Positions 1-11,103 of a DNA stretch of 58,317 nucleotides are shown here, one piece after another. The DNA is taken from assembly GCA_951800645.1 (NCBI GenBank), contig CATOIK010000016.1:1-58317 (forward strand). The letters are read 5' to 3'. The position numbers and the translations under genes are program-made. Source of the DNA: an uncultured Eubacteriales bacterium. GTDB taxonomy: Bacteria; Bacillota; Clostridia; Lachnospirales; Lachnospiraceae. The notes under the pieces were generated by a model. That model worked only from the letters and a program-made list of their open reading frames with translations, was not told where the DNA came from and did not search any database. Position 1 is the first letter of the stretch; every line of letters begins with the position of its first letter.

Positions 1-57
<57 letters not shown>

Positions 58-261
58 GTTTGCGCCCGATCCAAAGATTAACCACTAGCTAATCATTAAA
101 CCGTTCTACTGTTGTTTGGTTTGTTTTAGTTCTGAATTTTCTCATTCAAAGCCGTCCAACCAGGACGCTTTTTGTTAGAATTTTCAGGGTTTTAAACACT
201 GTTCAATCTTTCATTTTCAAGGTTCATCTCGTTGTTTCCGACTTGCGGCGACAACTTCTAT

Positions 262-290
262 ATGTTACCACGCGGACAAGCTTTTGTCAA
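262..290 (-). promoter_or_regulatory. rRNA operon promoter
   Basis: On the minus strand TTGACA (290-285) is followed by a 17-bp spacer and TAACAT (267-262). It sits about 205 bp upstream of the 16S start. The 58-261 leader holds a short GTCC/GGAC hairpin and no gene. Confidence 0.75.
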
Positions 291-364
291 CAACTTTTTA
301 AAACTTTTTTATTTTTCTTTTCCAAAGGAAATTGGAGTGAAAAAAATAATCATTTGGAAAAGAG

Positions 365-452
365 CGGAGAAAGAGGGATTTGAACCCTCGCGCCGGTTGC
401 CCGACCTACACCCTTAGCAGGGGCGCCTCTTCGGCCTCTTGAGTATTTCTCC
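365..452 (-). tRNA. tRNA-Ser(GCU)
   Basis: The minus strand folds as a class II tRNA of 88 nt. The acceptor stem is GGAGAAA/TTTCTCC, with a long variable arm (GTAGGTCGGGCAACCGGCGC) and T loop GGTTCAAATCC. The anticodon loop CTGCTAA carries GCT, which reads AGC/AGU serine codons. CCA is not encoded. It has its own promoter (517-545) and lies upstream of the rRNA promoter on the same strand. Confidence 0.95.
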
Positions 453-516
453 GAATTAACATTTTTCCATATGATTTTGGTCTTTTAGACAAGCCTGTCC
501 GTCAGACGCATTGACA

Positions 517-545
517 ATTATACTGGATAACAATTTGTTTGTCAA
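517..545 (-). promoter_or_regulatory. tRNA-Ser promoter
   Basis: A full-consensus promoter on the minus strand: TTGACA (545-540), 17-bp spacer, TATAAT (522-517). It is 65 bp upstream of the tRNA-Ser gene. Confidence 0.85.
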
Positions 546-585
546 CCCATATTTTACCCTTATTTTTTCTGTTTTTTTCGACATA

Positions 586-625
586 CAAGATGTGCTGTCT
601 TCTGAATTTTTTTGACCACATCTTG
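586..625. repeat. Inverted repeat after the fumarase operon
   Basis: Perfect 9-bp arms CAAGATGTG and CACATCTTG are separated by 22 nt, just past the stop of the fumarase beta gene. No U-run follows on either strand, so it is at best a weak terminator or an RNA-stabilising hairpin. Confidence 0.4.
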
Positions 626-633
626 ATAACTGC

Positions 634-1182
634 TTATCTGGCATACTCCTTTACGGCAGTTTCATAAAGGTCGTTCCCCTGACTGTCGATCACTACAATT
701 ACCGGGAAATCCTGTACCTGTAAACGACGGACTGCCTCCGTTCCCAGGTCGTCGTAGGCAATAACTTCCGAAGATAGAATCCGTTTAGACAACAAAGCAC
801 CGGCACCGCCTACTGCTGCAAAGTAAACACTTCCATTCCGGACAATAGAATCCTTTACCTCCTTTGCCCGCTTTCCTTTTCCAATCATCGCTCCCAGTCC
901 CAAATCCAAAAGAGCCGGTGTGTACTTATCCATACGGCTGGCTGTAGTAGGACCGGCAGAACCAATCGGCCTTCCTTCCCTGGCCGGAGACGGCCCCATG
1001 TAGTAAATTACATTTCCTAAAAGATTAAAAGGGAGCTTTTCTCCTCTGTCCAATGCTTCCTGCATCCGCTTATGAGCTGCGTCTCTCGCAGTATAAATGG
1101 TTCCTGTCAGAAGTACAGTATCGCCGGACCTCAGATTCTTCGCATCTTCTTTACTTAAAGGTACTTTAACAGTTGGATTCAT
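634..1182 (-). CDS. Fumarate hydratase class I, beta subunit (TtdB/FumA C-terminal type)
   Basis: 182 aa, the usual length for the separate beta subunit of two-subunit [4Fe-4S] fumarase/tartrate dehydratase. It has the SAGPTTASRMDKYTP stretch (about residues 85-99) and the FPVIVVIDSQGNDLYE C-terminal segment of the family. With the alpha subunit it should hydrate fumarate to malate in the cytosol. It lies 50 bp downstream of the alpha gene on the same strand, consistent with one operon. The relative L-tartrate dehydratase has the same architecture, and specificity cannot be read from sequence alone. Fumarase is the commoner role where no tartrate genes are nearby. Confidence 0.88.
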   Translation of the reverse strand: MNPTVKVPLSKEDAKNLRSGDTVLLTGTIYTARDAAHKRMQEALDRGEKLPFNLLGNVIYYMGPSPAREGRPIGSAGPTTASRMDKYTPALLDLGLGAMIGKGKRAKEVKDSIVRNGSVYFAAVGGAGALLSKRILSSEVIAYDDLGTEAVRRLQVQDFPVIVVIDSQGNDLYETAVKEYAR

Positions 1183-1232
1183 TATTCTTTTTTCCCTCTT
1201 TCTTTTTATGGCTCATAAACTCTCTATCAAAA

Positions 1233-2078
1233 TTATAAAATCCGGGCAATATGACGATTTACATGACAGCAAATATTTACCGCCACCGGAAGTCCTGCTA
1301 TATGAGTAGGATAGGTTTCAATATTAACTGCATAAGCAGTTATCCGCCCTCCTAGCCCTCCGGGACCAATTCCAAGATTATTGATTTTTTCCAGCATCTC
1401 TTTCTCTAACTCTCTTACATAGGGAACATCCGAACTTTCCTTCAGATTTCTTGTAAGGGCATGCTTCGCCATCAAAGTACATTTTTCAAATGTGCCGCCA
1501 ATGCCAACACCTATTACCATCGGCGGACAGGCGTTTGGACCGGCGTCTTTCACTGCAGTTAAAATTGCCTCTTTTACACCTTCTATCCCATCTGCCGGCT
1601 TCAGCATAAATACCCGGCTCATGTTTTCGCTGCCAAAGCCTTTCGGAGCCAAGGTAATTTCCAACTGATCTCCCTCCACGATTTCATAGTGAATCACAGC
1701 CGGTGTGTTATCCTTTGTATTTTCCCTATAAATGGGATCCTCTACTACAGATTTCCGCAAAAATCCATCCCTATATCCATCTCGAACTCCCTGGTTTACT
1801 GCGTCTGAAAGACTTCCACCTACAATATGGACCTCCTGCCCCACCTTCAGAAACACAACCGCCATTCCTGTATCCTGACAAACTGGAATCCAATCTGTTT
1901 CTGCAATTTTAAGATTTTCCTCTAACTGTTCCAAAATCTGTTTGCCAACAGAAGACTCCTCTTTTTCCCTGGCCTGCTTCATGCAGCTTCTCATATCTTC
2001 TGACAAAATATGATTCACCTCAATGCACATCTCCCTGATTTCTCTGGAAATATCCTGTGTATGAATGGTTTTCAACAA
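1233..2078 (-). CDS. Fumarate hydratase class I, alpha subunit (TtdA/FumA N-terminal type)
   Basis: 281 aa. It shows the iron-sulfur ligands expected in the alpha half: Cys67 in VCQDTG, Cys184 in GPNACPPM, and a C-terminal Cys270/271 pair, spaced much as in single-chain class I fumarases. The GVGIGGTFE segment (about 190-198) also fits. It would hold the oxygen-sensitive [4Fe-4S] cluster of the heterodimeric enzyme, as expected for a strict anaerobe. It begins the operon with the beta subunit, and the preceding gene on this strand, gyrA, ends with its own terminator. Confidence 0.88.
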   Translation of the reverse strand: MLKTIHTQDISREIREMCIEVNHILSEDMRSCMKQAREKEESSVGKQILEQLEENLKIAETDWIPVCQDTGMAVVFLKVGQEVHIVGGSLSDAVNQGVRDGYRDGFLRKSVVEDPIYRENTKDNTPAVIHYEIVEGDQLEITLAPKGFGSENMSRVFMLKPADGIEGVKEAILTAVKDAGPNACPPMVIGVGIGGTFEKCTLMAKHALTRNLKESSDVPYVRELEKEMLEKINNLGIGPGGLGGRITAYAVNIETYPTHIAGLPVAVNICCHVNRHIARIL

Positions 2079-2147
2079 TCATTCCCTCCCCTCTATCTGT
2101 TTTCCACAAATCAGCCGGTTCATCCACATAACCTGACTTTGAAAGAA

Positions 2148-2177
2148 GGGATGCTGCAGAATCCAACGCAGCATCCC
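2148..2177 (-). terminator. gyrA terminator
   Basis: Perfect 10-bp arms GGGATGCTGC/GCAGCATCCC with a 10-nt loop, just past the gyrA stop. On the minus strand a T-rich tract (TTCTTTC) follows. Confidence 0.8.
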
Positions 2178-2186
2178 CGTCTCATT

Positions 2187-4715
2187 TTACTGTTTTTCTT
2201 TTTCCTCTGATGTATCCGCATCGTTTTCCAAATTCAATTCCTCGATGCCTTCTCCCTCAGATTTGTTTCCATCGTCCCGCACCTTTGCAATGCTGGCTAC
2301 GGAAATATCAGAATCCTGGTCAATGTTCATCAGCTTCACGCCGGAAGTATTTCTTCCAATGACGGAAATATCATCTACAGAAATCCGGATTACAACCCCT
2401 TCTGTTGTAATGATCATAATGTCATGGTCATCGTGTACCAGTTTGGCGCCTACAATGTCGCCGGTCTTTTCCGTAATCTTGTAGCAGAGCACGCCTTTTC
2501 CGCCTCGGTTCTGGGGTGAGAATTCTTCAATCGGCGTCCGCTTGCCCATACCTTTTTCAGAAATGATAAGGAGGCTTTCACCCTGGGTGTTCATCTGCAT
2601 ACCCACAACCTTGTCGCCTTCATTCAGCTTCATACCGATTACGCCCATAGACACACGGCCTGTTACCCGCACATCTGTCTCATGGAACCGAATACACTGA
2701 CCCTTTGCAGTTACCAGGAAAATATCCTTGGTGTCGTCTGTGGTTTTTACCTCGATCAGTTCGTCGTTCTCCCGCAGTACAATAGCCTGAAGACCATTCT
2801 TTCTTACATTCTCATATTCCTTTAACGGAGTTTTCTTTACCATACCGTCTCTGGTTGCCATAAACAGATATTCGTACTCGTGGAATTCCTTCATGGGAAT
2901 GATCGCTGTAATCTTTTCTCCAGGCAGAAGCTGAAGCAGATTGATGATCGCCGTGCCTCTGGCTGTCCGGCTTCCCTCCGGGATAGCATATGCCTTCAGA
3001 CGATATACGCGGCCCCGGTTGGTAAAGAACATAATGTAGTTGTGAGTTTTTGTAAGAATCAGATCTTCGATGTAATCCTCATCGATAATCTGCATTCCCT
3101 TAATTCCCTTGCCGCCCCGGTTCTGGCTCTTAAAATTATCTACGCTCATCCGCTTGATGTAGCCTAACTTTGTCATAGCCACAATGGTGTTCTCATTGGG
3201 AATTAAATCCTCCATGGACATATCAAACTCATCAAAGCCGATGGAAGTCTTCCGGTCATCACCGTACTTTCCGGAAATAGTCATAATTTCTTCTTTGATA
3301 ACGCCAAGCAGTAATTTTTCATCAGCCAGGATTGCCTTTAACTCGCTGATGCGTTTCATCAGCTCTGCGTACTCGCTTTCCAGCTTTTCCCGTTCCAAAC
3401 CGGTAAGAGCCCGCAGACGCATGTCTACGATGGCCTGAGACTGAACATCAGTTAAACCGAACCGCTCCATCAACTGCTGTTTTGCAATCTGAACCGTATC
3501 GGAACCCCGGATGATTTTTATTACCTCATCGATGTTATCCAGAGCGATCAGCAAGCCCTGTAAAATATGAGCCCGCTCCTCTGCCTTATTCAAATCGTAT
3601 TTGGTTCTTCTGGTAACTACATCCTCCTGGTGCTGCAGATAATACTTCAGCATATCCAGAATATTCAGTACCTTCGGCTCATTGTTTACCAGTGCCAGCA
3701 TAATCACACCAAAAGTATCCTGAAGCTGTGTGTGCTTTAACAGTTGATTCAGAACAATGTTGGCGTTTACATCACGGCGCAGCTCAATTACAATCCGCAT
3801 ACCCTGACGGTCAGATTCATCCCGCAAATCCGTAATACCGTCTACCCGCTTATCCTTTACCAGCTCTGCAATTTTTTCAATCAATCTGGCCTTATTTACC
3901 AGATAGGGAAGCTCTGTTACAATAATGCGGCTTTTCCCGTTAGGCAGGGTTTCAATGTCAGAAACTGCGCGAACGCGGATTTTTCCGCGGCCAGTACGGT
4001 ATGCCTCCTCGATGCCGGCTTTTCCCAAAATGGTGGCGCCGGTAGGAAAATCTGGTCCTTTTACAATGTCCAGAATTTCTTCCATGGTAGTATCCCGGTC
4101 TTCTTCAATCCGGTTGTCTATAATCTTTACCACAGCGCCGATTACTTCCCGCAGATTGTGGGGTGGAATATTAGTAGCCATACCAACCGCAATACCGGTA
4201 GTTCCGTTTACCAGCAGGTTGGGGAATCTGGCCGGCATTACCGTAGGCTCTTTCTCCGTCTCATCAAAGTTGGGAGCAAAGTCTACCGTATCCTTGTTGA
4301 TGTCAGCAAGAATCTCCATGGAAATTTTGCTTAACCGGGCCTCAGTATACCGCATGGCTGCAGCGCCATCGCCGTCTACGGAACCAAAGTTTCCGTGACC
4401 GTCTACCAGCGGATAACGAGTGGACCATTCCTGAGCCATATTTACCAATGCGCCGTAAATAGAACTGTCTCCGTGGGGATGGTATTTACCCATGGTATCG
4501 CCTACGATACGGGCACATTTCCGGTGAGGCTTATCCGGGCCGTTGTTTAATTCAATCATGGAATAGAGAACACGGCGCTGAACCGGCTTTAAACCGTCCC
4601 GCACATCCGGAAGGGCGCGGGACGCAATTACGCTCATGGCATAATCAATATAAGATTTTTCCATAGTGGACTTTAAATCTATGTCATGGACTTTATCAAA
4701 AACATTTGGTTCCAT
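2187..4715 (-). CDS. gyrA: DNA gyrase subunit A
   Basis: 842 aa, full length. The catalytic tyrosine is Tyr123 in [10 protein letters not shown]. The quinolone-resistance region reads [13 protein letters not shown] at residues 79-91, with Ser84 and Gly88 at the positions of E. coli Ser83 and Asp87. Beta-pinwheel repeats in the C-terminal half include two QNRGGKG motifs (GyrA-box type), and the tail is acidic. With GyrB it introduces negative supercoils. It lies 74 bp downstream of gyrB on the same strand, in the classic dnaA-dnaN-recF-gyrB-gyrA order. ParC is an alternative, but the gyrB neighbour and the QNRGGKG motif favour GyrA. Confidence 0.97.
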   Translation of the reverse strand: MEPNVFDKVHDIDLKSTMEKSYIDYAMSVIASRALPDVRDGLKPVQRRVLYSMIELNNGPDKPHRKCARIVGDTMGKYHPHGDSSIYGALVNMAQEWSTRYPLVDGHGNFGSVDGDGAAAMRYTEARLSKISMEILADINKDTVDFAPNFDETEKEPTVMPARFPNLLVNGTTGIAVGMATNIPPHNLREVIGAVVKIIDNRIEEDRDTTMEEILDIVKGPDFPTGATILGKAGIEEAYRTGRGKIRVRAVSDIETLPNGKSRIIVTELPYLVNKARLIEKIAELVKDKRVDGITDLRDESDRQGMRIVIELRRDVNANIVLNQLLKHTQLQDTFGVIMLALVNNEPKVLNILDMLKYYLQHQEDVVTRRTKYDLNKAEERAHILQGLLIALDNIDEVIKIIRGSDTVQIAKQQLMERFGLTDVQSQAIVDMRLRALTGLEREKLESEYAELMKRISELKAILADEKLLLGVIKEEIMTISGKYGDDRKTSIGFDEFDMSMEDLIPNENTIVAMTKLGYIKRMSVDNFKSQNRGGKGIKGMQIIDEDYIEDLILTKTHNYIMFFTNRGRVYRLKAYAIPEGSRTARGTAIINLLQLLPGEKITAIIPMKEFHEYEYLFMATRDGMVKKTPLKEYENVRKNGLQAIVLRENDELIEVKTTDDTKDIFLVTAKGQCIRFHETDVRVTGRVSMGVIGMKLNEGDKVVGMQMNTQGESLLIISEKGMGKRTPIEEFSPQNRGGKGVLCYKITEKTGDIVGAKLVHDDHDIMIITTEGVVIRISVDDISVIGRNTSGVKLMNIDQDSDISVASIAKVRDDGNKSEGEGIEELNLENDADTSEEKEKQ

Positions 4716-4789
4716 TTTTTTCTCCTTCTGCCTTTTTCAATCAGTAGTGCCATTCATAAATTGCCAGACGGAAATTTTTGCACTGCTAA

Positions 4790-6721
<1,932 letters not shown>

Positions 6722-6745
6722 TCATGGTTTTCAGTCTCTGCTCTG

Positions 6746-7831
6746 CTAGTTCTCATTGAATACCGTTCCCTGTACTACCCGGAACAACTTATCTATCTGA
6801 AACCGGTTGTTTACAAAGTCTTCCAGACCGGTACAGGTAATCATGGTCTGGATATGAGTAATGGCTTCCAGAAGATGATTCTGCCGTTCTCCGTCCAGCT
6901 CCGAAAGCACATCGTCCAAAAGCAGCACCGGATAATCCCTTACCAGCTTTTTTACCAGTTCAATCTCTGCCAGCTTCAGGGAAAGGGCAGCGGTCCGCTG
7001 CTGTCCCTGGGACCCAAACCGCCGAATATCGATGTCTCCCAGATAAAATCCAATATCATCCCGGTGAGGTCCTACCAGCGTGGTTTTCTGCTTTACATCC
7101 TGGGCCCGGCTCCGCTTCAGATTTTCCTCCAAAGCTTCCGCCGACGCATTAGGATCATAGACAATCCGCAGATTTTCCTTTCCTCCGGTCAGTTTCCGAT
7201 GAATATCTATAATCATATCGTTTAACTGGCTGATAAATTCTTCCCGAAACCTGATAATCTCTTTTCCATACTGAACCAGCTGCATATCCCATACATCCAG
7301 GGTTTCCTCATATTCCGGATGGAAGAACAAATCCTTTAAAAGCTTATTCCTCTGCATCAAAATCCGATTGTAGGAAACAAGAGAATGAACATACAGCTTG
7401 TTTAACTGACAAAGCTCCAAATCAATAAACTTTCTCCGTTCCGCCGGTCCGTTTTTAATCAGGTTTAAATCCTCCGGAGAGAAAAATACCACATTGACGA
7501 TGCCGAACAGCTCGCTGGCTTTCCGGATGGGAATGCCGTTGATGGCAACGCCCTTGGTTTTATTTTTCTTTAAGTGCATATCAATCCGGTAAGGAACATC
7601 GTTCTTTCTGATAGTCAGCTTGATGTGGGATTCATCCTGGTTAAAATGAATCATCTCCCTGTCCTTGCTGCCCCGGTGAGACTTGGTGGTGCAGCAGACA
7701 TAAATGGCTTCCAGAATATTGGTTTTTCCCTGGGCATTATTGCCGTAAAGAATGTTAGTTCCCGGATGGAACCCCATATGTAATTCATCGTAGTTCCGGT
7801 AATTTTTCAGTTCAATGGATTCAATAATCAT
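6746..7831 (-). CDS. recF: DNA replication and repair protein RecF
   Basis: 361 aa SMC-like ATPase. Walker A is YGNNAQGKTNILEAI (about 29-43), the signature motif is FGSQGQQRTAALSLKLAE, and Walker B is VLLLDDVLSELD. RecF loads RecA at ssDNA gaps with RecO and RecR. The start overlaps the stop of the upstream S4-domain gene by 4 bp, so the two are probably translationally coupled. Confidence 0.96.
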   Translation of the reverse strand: MIIESIELKNYRNYDELHMGFHPGTNILYGNNAQGKTNILEAIYVCCTTKSHRGSKDREMIHFNQDESHIKLTIRKNDVPYRIDMHLKKNKTKGVAINGIPIRKASELFGIVNVVFFSPEDLNLIKNGPAERRKFIDLELCQLNKLYVHSLVSYNRILMQRNKLLKDLFFHPEYEETLDVWDMQLVQYGKEIIRFREEFISQLNDMIIDIHRKLTGGKENLRIVYDPNASAEALEENLKRSRAQDVKQKTTLVGPHRDDIGFYLGDIDIRRFGSQGQQRTAALSLKLAEIELVKKLVRDYPVLLLDDVLSELDGERQNHLLEAITHIQTMITCTGLEDFVNNRFQIDKLFRVVQGTVFNEN

Positions 7832-8052
7832 AATGTTATTTTGATGGTTTCTCCATTGTAGGTAACTTCATCACCGTCATGAAGCTTTTTGCCTCTCTGA
7901 TACTCTACCTGGCCGTTTACTTTTACCAGTCCTTCTTCAATGGCAAATTTGGCGTCTACGCCGCTTTCTGCCAGACCAGCCGCTTTTAAGGCCTGGCCCA
8001 GCTTGATATACTCGTCTCTCAGCTTGATTATTTCCATAATTTCCCTTTCCAA
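7828..8052 (-). CDS. rlbA: S4-domain RNA-binding protein of the recF operon (RlbA/YaaA type)
   Basis: 74 aa made of a single S4 fold: IKLGQALKAAGLAESGVDAK, then VNGQVEYQRGKKLHDGDEV. This small protein sits between dnaN and recF in many Firmicutes and is thought to bind rRNA or ribosome-related RNA. It is 4 bp from dnaN and overlaps recF by 4 bp, so dnaN-rlbA-recF is one transcription unit. Confidence 0.88.
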   Translation of the reverse strand: MEREIMEIIKLRDEYIKLGQALKAAGLAESGVDAKFAIEEGLVKVNGQVEYQRGKKLHDGDEVTYNGETIKITL

Positions 8053-8056
8053 ACTT

Positions 8057-9166
8057 TTAGTTAATAAAGTTTACCGGAAGAATCAGATAAATATAGGTTC
8101 CCTCCTCGTCCTTGATAAAGCAGGGGGACTTGGGATTCATCATATAAAGCTCTACTTCCTCGTCGTCAATAACCCGGAGAGCATCCAGCAAAAACTTAGG
8201 ATTGAAGGCTATCATAATGTCTTTTCCGGATTTTTGAGCCATTACATCTGCGTTCATGGAACCAAAGGAAGATTTTACCTTCATGTTTAAATTATTGTCT
8301 TCCACATTCAGGATAATCGGTTTTCTGTCGCTGTCCCGAATCAAAATCATGGCGCGGTCAATGTTGTCCATGAAATCCCGTTTGTTTAATTTCACCTTTG
8401 TCTCATAATCGCTGGAAAGCATATGGTCAATGCGGAAATACTCTCCTTCAATCAGACGGGAAACTACGAGTGTATCATCAAACTCAAACAGGATATGGTT
8501 TTTGCTGAAGAAGATCAGCACCTCTTTTTCATTGTCGCCGGTGAGAATCTTGCTTATTTCAGAGAGAGTCTTGCCCGGAACAATGACTTTCTGATTTTTA
8601 TAGCTGTCCTTTAAGGTGATGTTGCGGATAGAAATCCGGTGTCCGTCCAGAGAAACCACTTTCAGGATATTGTCCTTTACTTCCAGCAGCTCTCCGCCCA
8701 TCATTTTATTGCTGTCGTTAGGAGAGATGGAAAAAATAGTCTGTCTGATAGCTTCTTTTAAAGTAAACTGAGTAAGGGAGATGTACTGGTCCCGCTCAAT
8801 GTAAGGCAGATAAGAAAATTCTTCTCCGTCCCGTCCCTGAATGTTGAACAGAGCGTTTTCACATTCAATGGTAGTATTGAATTTATCATCTGAGGTGATG
8901 GTCAAGGGAGATTCGGTATCCGGCAGCTTACGGATAATTTCGTAAAACAGCTTTGCATCCAAAGCGATTTTACCTCTTTCCAGAATAACGCCTTCTACCT
9001 TAGTCTCGATTCCCAGCTCCATATCGTTTCCCGTAAGCTTAATCTCATCTGCAGAAGCGTCGATTAAAATACATTCCAGAATGGACATAGTGGTTTTAGA
9101 AGGAATTGCTTTTGATACAATGCTGATGCTGTTTGATAAGTTGTTTTTCTGAAACTGCAGCTTCAT
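8057..9166 (-). CDS. dnaN: DNA polymerase III beta subunit (sliding clamp)
   Basis: 369 aa, with three clamp domains in the usual order. The start is MKLQFQKNNLSNSISIVSKAI and the C-terminus DEEGTYIYLILPVNFIN matches the family's ending. It tethers the replicative polymerase to DNA. It follows dnaA across the origin-like intergenic region 9167-9475. A DnaA-box-like TGTTGATAA overlaps its start codon (9166-9174), which could link replication initiation and expression. Confidence 0.97.
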   Translation of the reverse strand: MKLQFQKNNLSNSISIVSKAIPSKTTMSILECILIDASADEIKLTGNDMELGIETKVEGVILERGKIALDAKLFYEIIRKLPDTESPLTITSDDKFNTTIECENALFNIQGRDGEEFSYLPYIERDQYISLTQFTLKEAIRQTIFSISPNDSNKMMGGELLEVKDNILKVVSLDGHRISIRNITLKDSYKNQKVIVPGKTLSEISKILTGDNEKEVLIFFSKNHILFEFDDTLVVSRLIEGEYFRIDHMLSSDYETKVKLNKRDFMDNIDRAMILIRDSDRKPIILNVEDNNLNMKVKSSFGSMNADVMAQKSGKDIMIAFNPKFLLDALRVIDDEEVELYMMNPKSPCFIKDEEGTYIYLILPVNFIN

Positions 9167-9475
9167 GTTGATAACTTCCTTTCTGAGTGAGCCTGGCTCT
9201 ATATAAAGATATATATAATAAAATTTCGTAGTAATCGTAGTAGGGCCTGTGGGTATGTGTATAAGTAGGTTTGTCCCGCTTAAAATCTGGGTTCAGAGCC
9301 GTTTATAAGTATGTTGATAACCATTCTGAAACCTGGGTATGATTTGAGGATTATCCACAGGCGTAAAATTCATAAAAAATCTTACATTGCCTGTCCACAG
9401 TTTATCCACCGTTTATACCCATGTTATCCACAGGATTTTGTTGATAACTTCCTATTATAATAGAAATAACTGGTT
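9167..9475. other. oriC: oriC, unwinding half (dnaA-dnaN intergenic region)
   Basis: From the dnaN side the order is: an AT-rich stretch (about 9200-9226), triplets TAG-TAA-TCG-TAG-TAG (9229-9243), a short GC-rich patch, then DnaA boxes. Boxes seen: TGTGTATAA 9256-9264, TGTTGATAA 9312-9320, exact TTATCCACA 9351-9359, TTATCCACC 9402-9410, exact TTATCCACA 9424-9432, TGTTGATAA 9439-9447. This matches the Firmicutes unwinding region with DnaA-trios read 3'-GAT-5' from the boxes toward the DUE. Confidence 0.88.
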
Positions 9476-10864
9476 TTACTGTGGATTTATCTTCTTTTTC
9501 AGAATATCAATCGTATTCTGGAGAGTAGGATTGTTTTCCAAATCTGCAGTAATCTTGTCAATTCCGTGGAGAATGGTGGTATGGTCTCTGCCGCCTAAGG
9601 CCTTTCCGATAGTCTGCAGACCGGCGTCTGTCATATTGCGGCACAGGTACATAATAATCTGCCTTGGGTAAACAATCTCTTTGTTCCGCTTCTGGGATGT
9701 AATATCAAGAGGCGTTAAGTTAAAGTGGTCTGCTACAATTTCAATAATAAACTCCGGTGTAATTTCCCGTGTATCTCCTGGGAAAATGGTATCTTTCAGG
9801 GCCTTCTCCGCCATGGACAGAGAGATATTTGTATTGCGGCCCTTTTCCAGATTGGAGAGGAGAGAGATTTTTTTCAGGGCTCCTTCCAGTTCCCGGATAT
9901 TGGACTTGATGTTGGTAGCAATGTATTTGATTACTTCGTTGTCGATGTTGTAGCCTTCCATTTCTTCTTTTTTTCGGAGAATGGCCATTCTGGTTTCATA
10001 GTCCGGAGACTGGATGTCTACAGTCAGACCCCATTCAAAGCGGGAGCGGAGCCGTTCTTCCAGGGTGTCAATCTCTTTCGGAGGCCGGTCAGAGGAGATG
10101 ATAATCTGTTTTTTTGCCTCGTAAAGCGCATTAAAAGTGTGGAAGAATTCTTCCTGGGTACTTTCCTTACCAATGATAAACTGGATGTCATCGATTAAAA
10201 GAACATCATTGTTGCGGTATTTTTCCCGGAATTCCGTAGTGGAAATATTGTTTTTGTTCCGGATTGCATCAATCAGCTCGTTGGTAAATGTTTCTGATGT
10301 TACATATAAAATCTTAGCCTGCGGATTATTCTTTAGAATAAAGTTGGCAATAGACTGCATCAGGTGGGTTTTTCCAAGTCCGGGGCCTCCGTAAATAAAC
10401 AGGGGATTGTAGATTTCACCGGGAGATTCCGCTACAGCCAGGGAAGCAGCGTGAGCTAAGTTGTTGCTGGCGCCGACTACAAAGGAATCAAAGGTGTAGA
10501 TTGGATTTAAGTTGGCGTTTTGCAGGGTAATGGGGCTGACGGCATTCTGGTGGTTGTTGATAAGCTGGTTGCTGCTTGACGGAAGCTCCGGCTGAATTTC
10601 ATCCTCGGCGATAAATTCAATGGAATTGCATTTGATTCCGGAAACTTCTTCGATGGCAACTTTCAGCATGATTCCGTATTTCTTTTTGATGTAATTGCGG
10701 GAGTTGGTATCCTCCACAATGATTTTTAAAACATTTTCCGGCTGTTCCAGAGAATAAATTTTTAAAGGTTCCAGCCAGGTTGTATAGGAAACATTGGAAA
10801 GTTCATATTCTTCCTTCATGAAGCTTAATATGTCGTTCCATTTTTGGCGCAAGGTTTCTAACAT
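9476..10864 (-). CDS. dnaA: Chromosomal replication initiator DnaA
   Basis: 462 aa from the ATG at 10864, chosen because AGGAG lies 9 nt upstream; an in-frame start 15 codons earlier has no comparable site. Domain I is at the N-terminus (LRQKWNDILSFMKEEYELSNVSYTTWLEPL) and a short linker follows. The AAA+ core has Walker A GGPGLGKTHL and Walker B VLLIDDIQF. The C-terminal DNA-binding helix carries the signature GGRDHTTILHG. It binds the boxes on both sides of its own gene. The promoter at 10969-10997 lies among DnaA boxes, which suggests autoregulation. Confidence 0.97.
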   Translation of the reverse strand: MLETLRQKWNDILSFMKEEYELSNVSYTTWLEPLKIYSLEQPENVLKIIVEDTNSRNYIKKKYGIMLKVAIEEVSGIKCNSIEFIAEDEIQPELPSSSNQLINNHQNAVSPITLQNANLNPIYTFDSFVVGASNNLAHAASLAVAESPGEIYNPLFIYGGPGLGKTHLMQSIANFILKNNPQAKILYVTSETFTNELIDAIRNKNNISTTEFREKYRNNDVLLIDDIQFIIGKESTQEEFFHTFNALYEAKKQIIISSDRPPKEIDTLEERLRSRFEWGLTVDIQSPDYETRMAILRKKEEMEGYNIDNEVIKYIATNIKSNIRELEGALKKISLLSNLEKGRNTNISLSMAEKALKDTIFPGDTREITPEFIIEIVADHFNLTPLDITSQKRNKEIVYPRQIIMYLCRNMTDAGLQTIGKALGGRDHTTILHGIDKITADLENNPTLQNTIDILKKKINPQ

Positions 10865-10901
10865 GGTATGCTTCTCCTGTTTTTTACTGGGGTTACAGAT
10901 G

Positions 10902-11082
10902 GTATCCACAGAAAAAGAAGATAACCGTGGAAAAATTGTGGATATGCAAAAGAACCCAATCTAATAACATTGTAGCAAAAAATCCTTTATTTTTCAATGA
11001 AAAACAAAAAAACCGGCTGTTTTCCGAAATTTATCAACATAGTTGTCCACATATTGTGGATAACTTATTCACATTATCAACA
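10902..11082. other. oriC: oriC, DnaA-box cluster upstream of dnaA
   Basis: A cluster of DnaA boxes: GTATCCACA 10902-10910, TGTGGATAT 10937-10945, TTATCAACA 11031-11039, TTGTCCACA 11043-11051, exact TGTGGATAA 11055-11063, TTATCAACA 11074-11082. It resembles the upstream part of the bipartite Bacillus-type origin. The dnaA promoter lies inside it. Confidence 0.85.
10969..10997 (-). promoter_or_regulatory. dnaA promoter
   Basis: Minus strand TTGAAA (10997-10992), 17-bp spacer, TACAAT (10974-10969), about 105 bp upstream of the dnaA start and flanked by DnaA boxes. Confidence 0.7.
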
Positions 11083-11103
11083 TTATACAGAAAGGTGTGG
11101 AGT

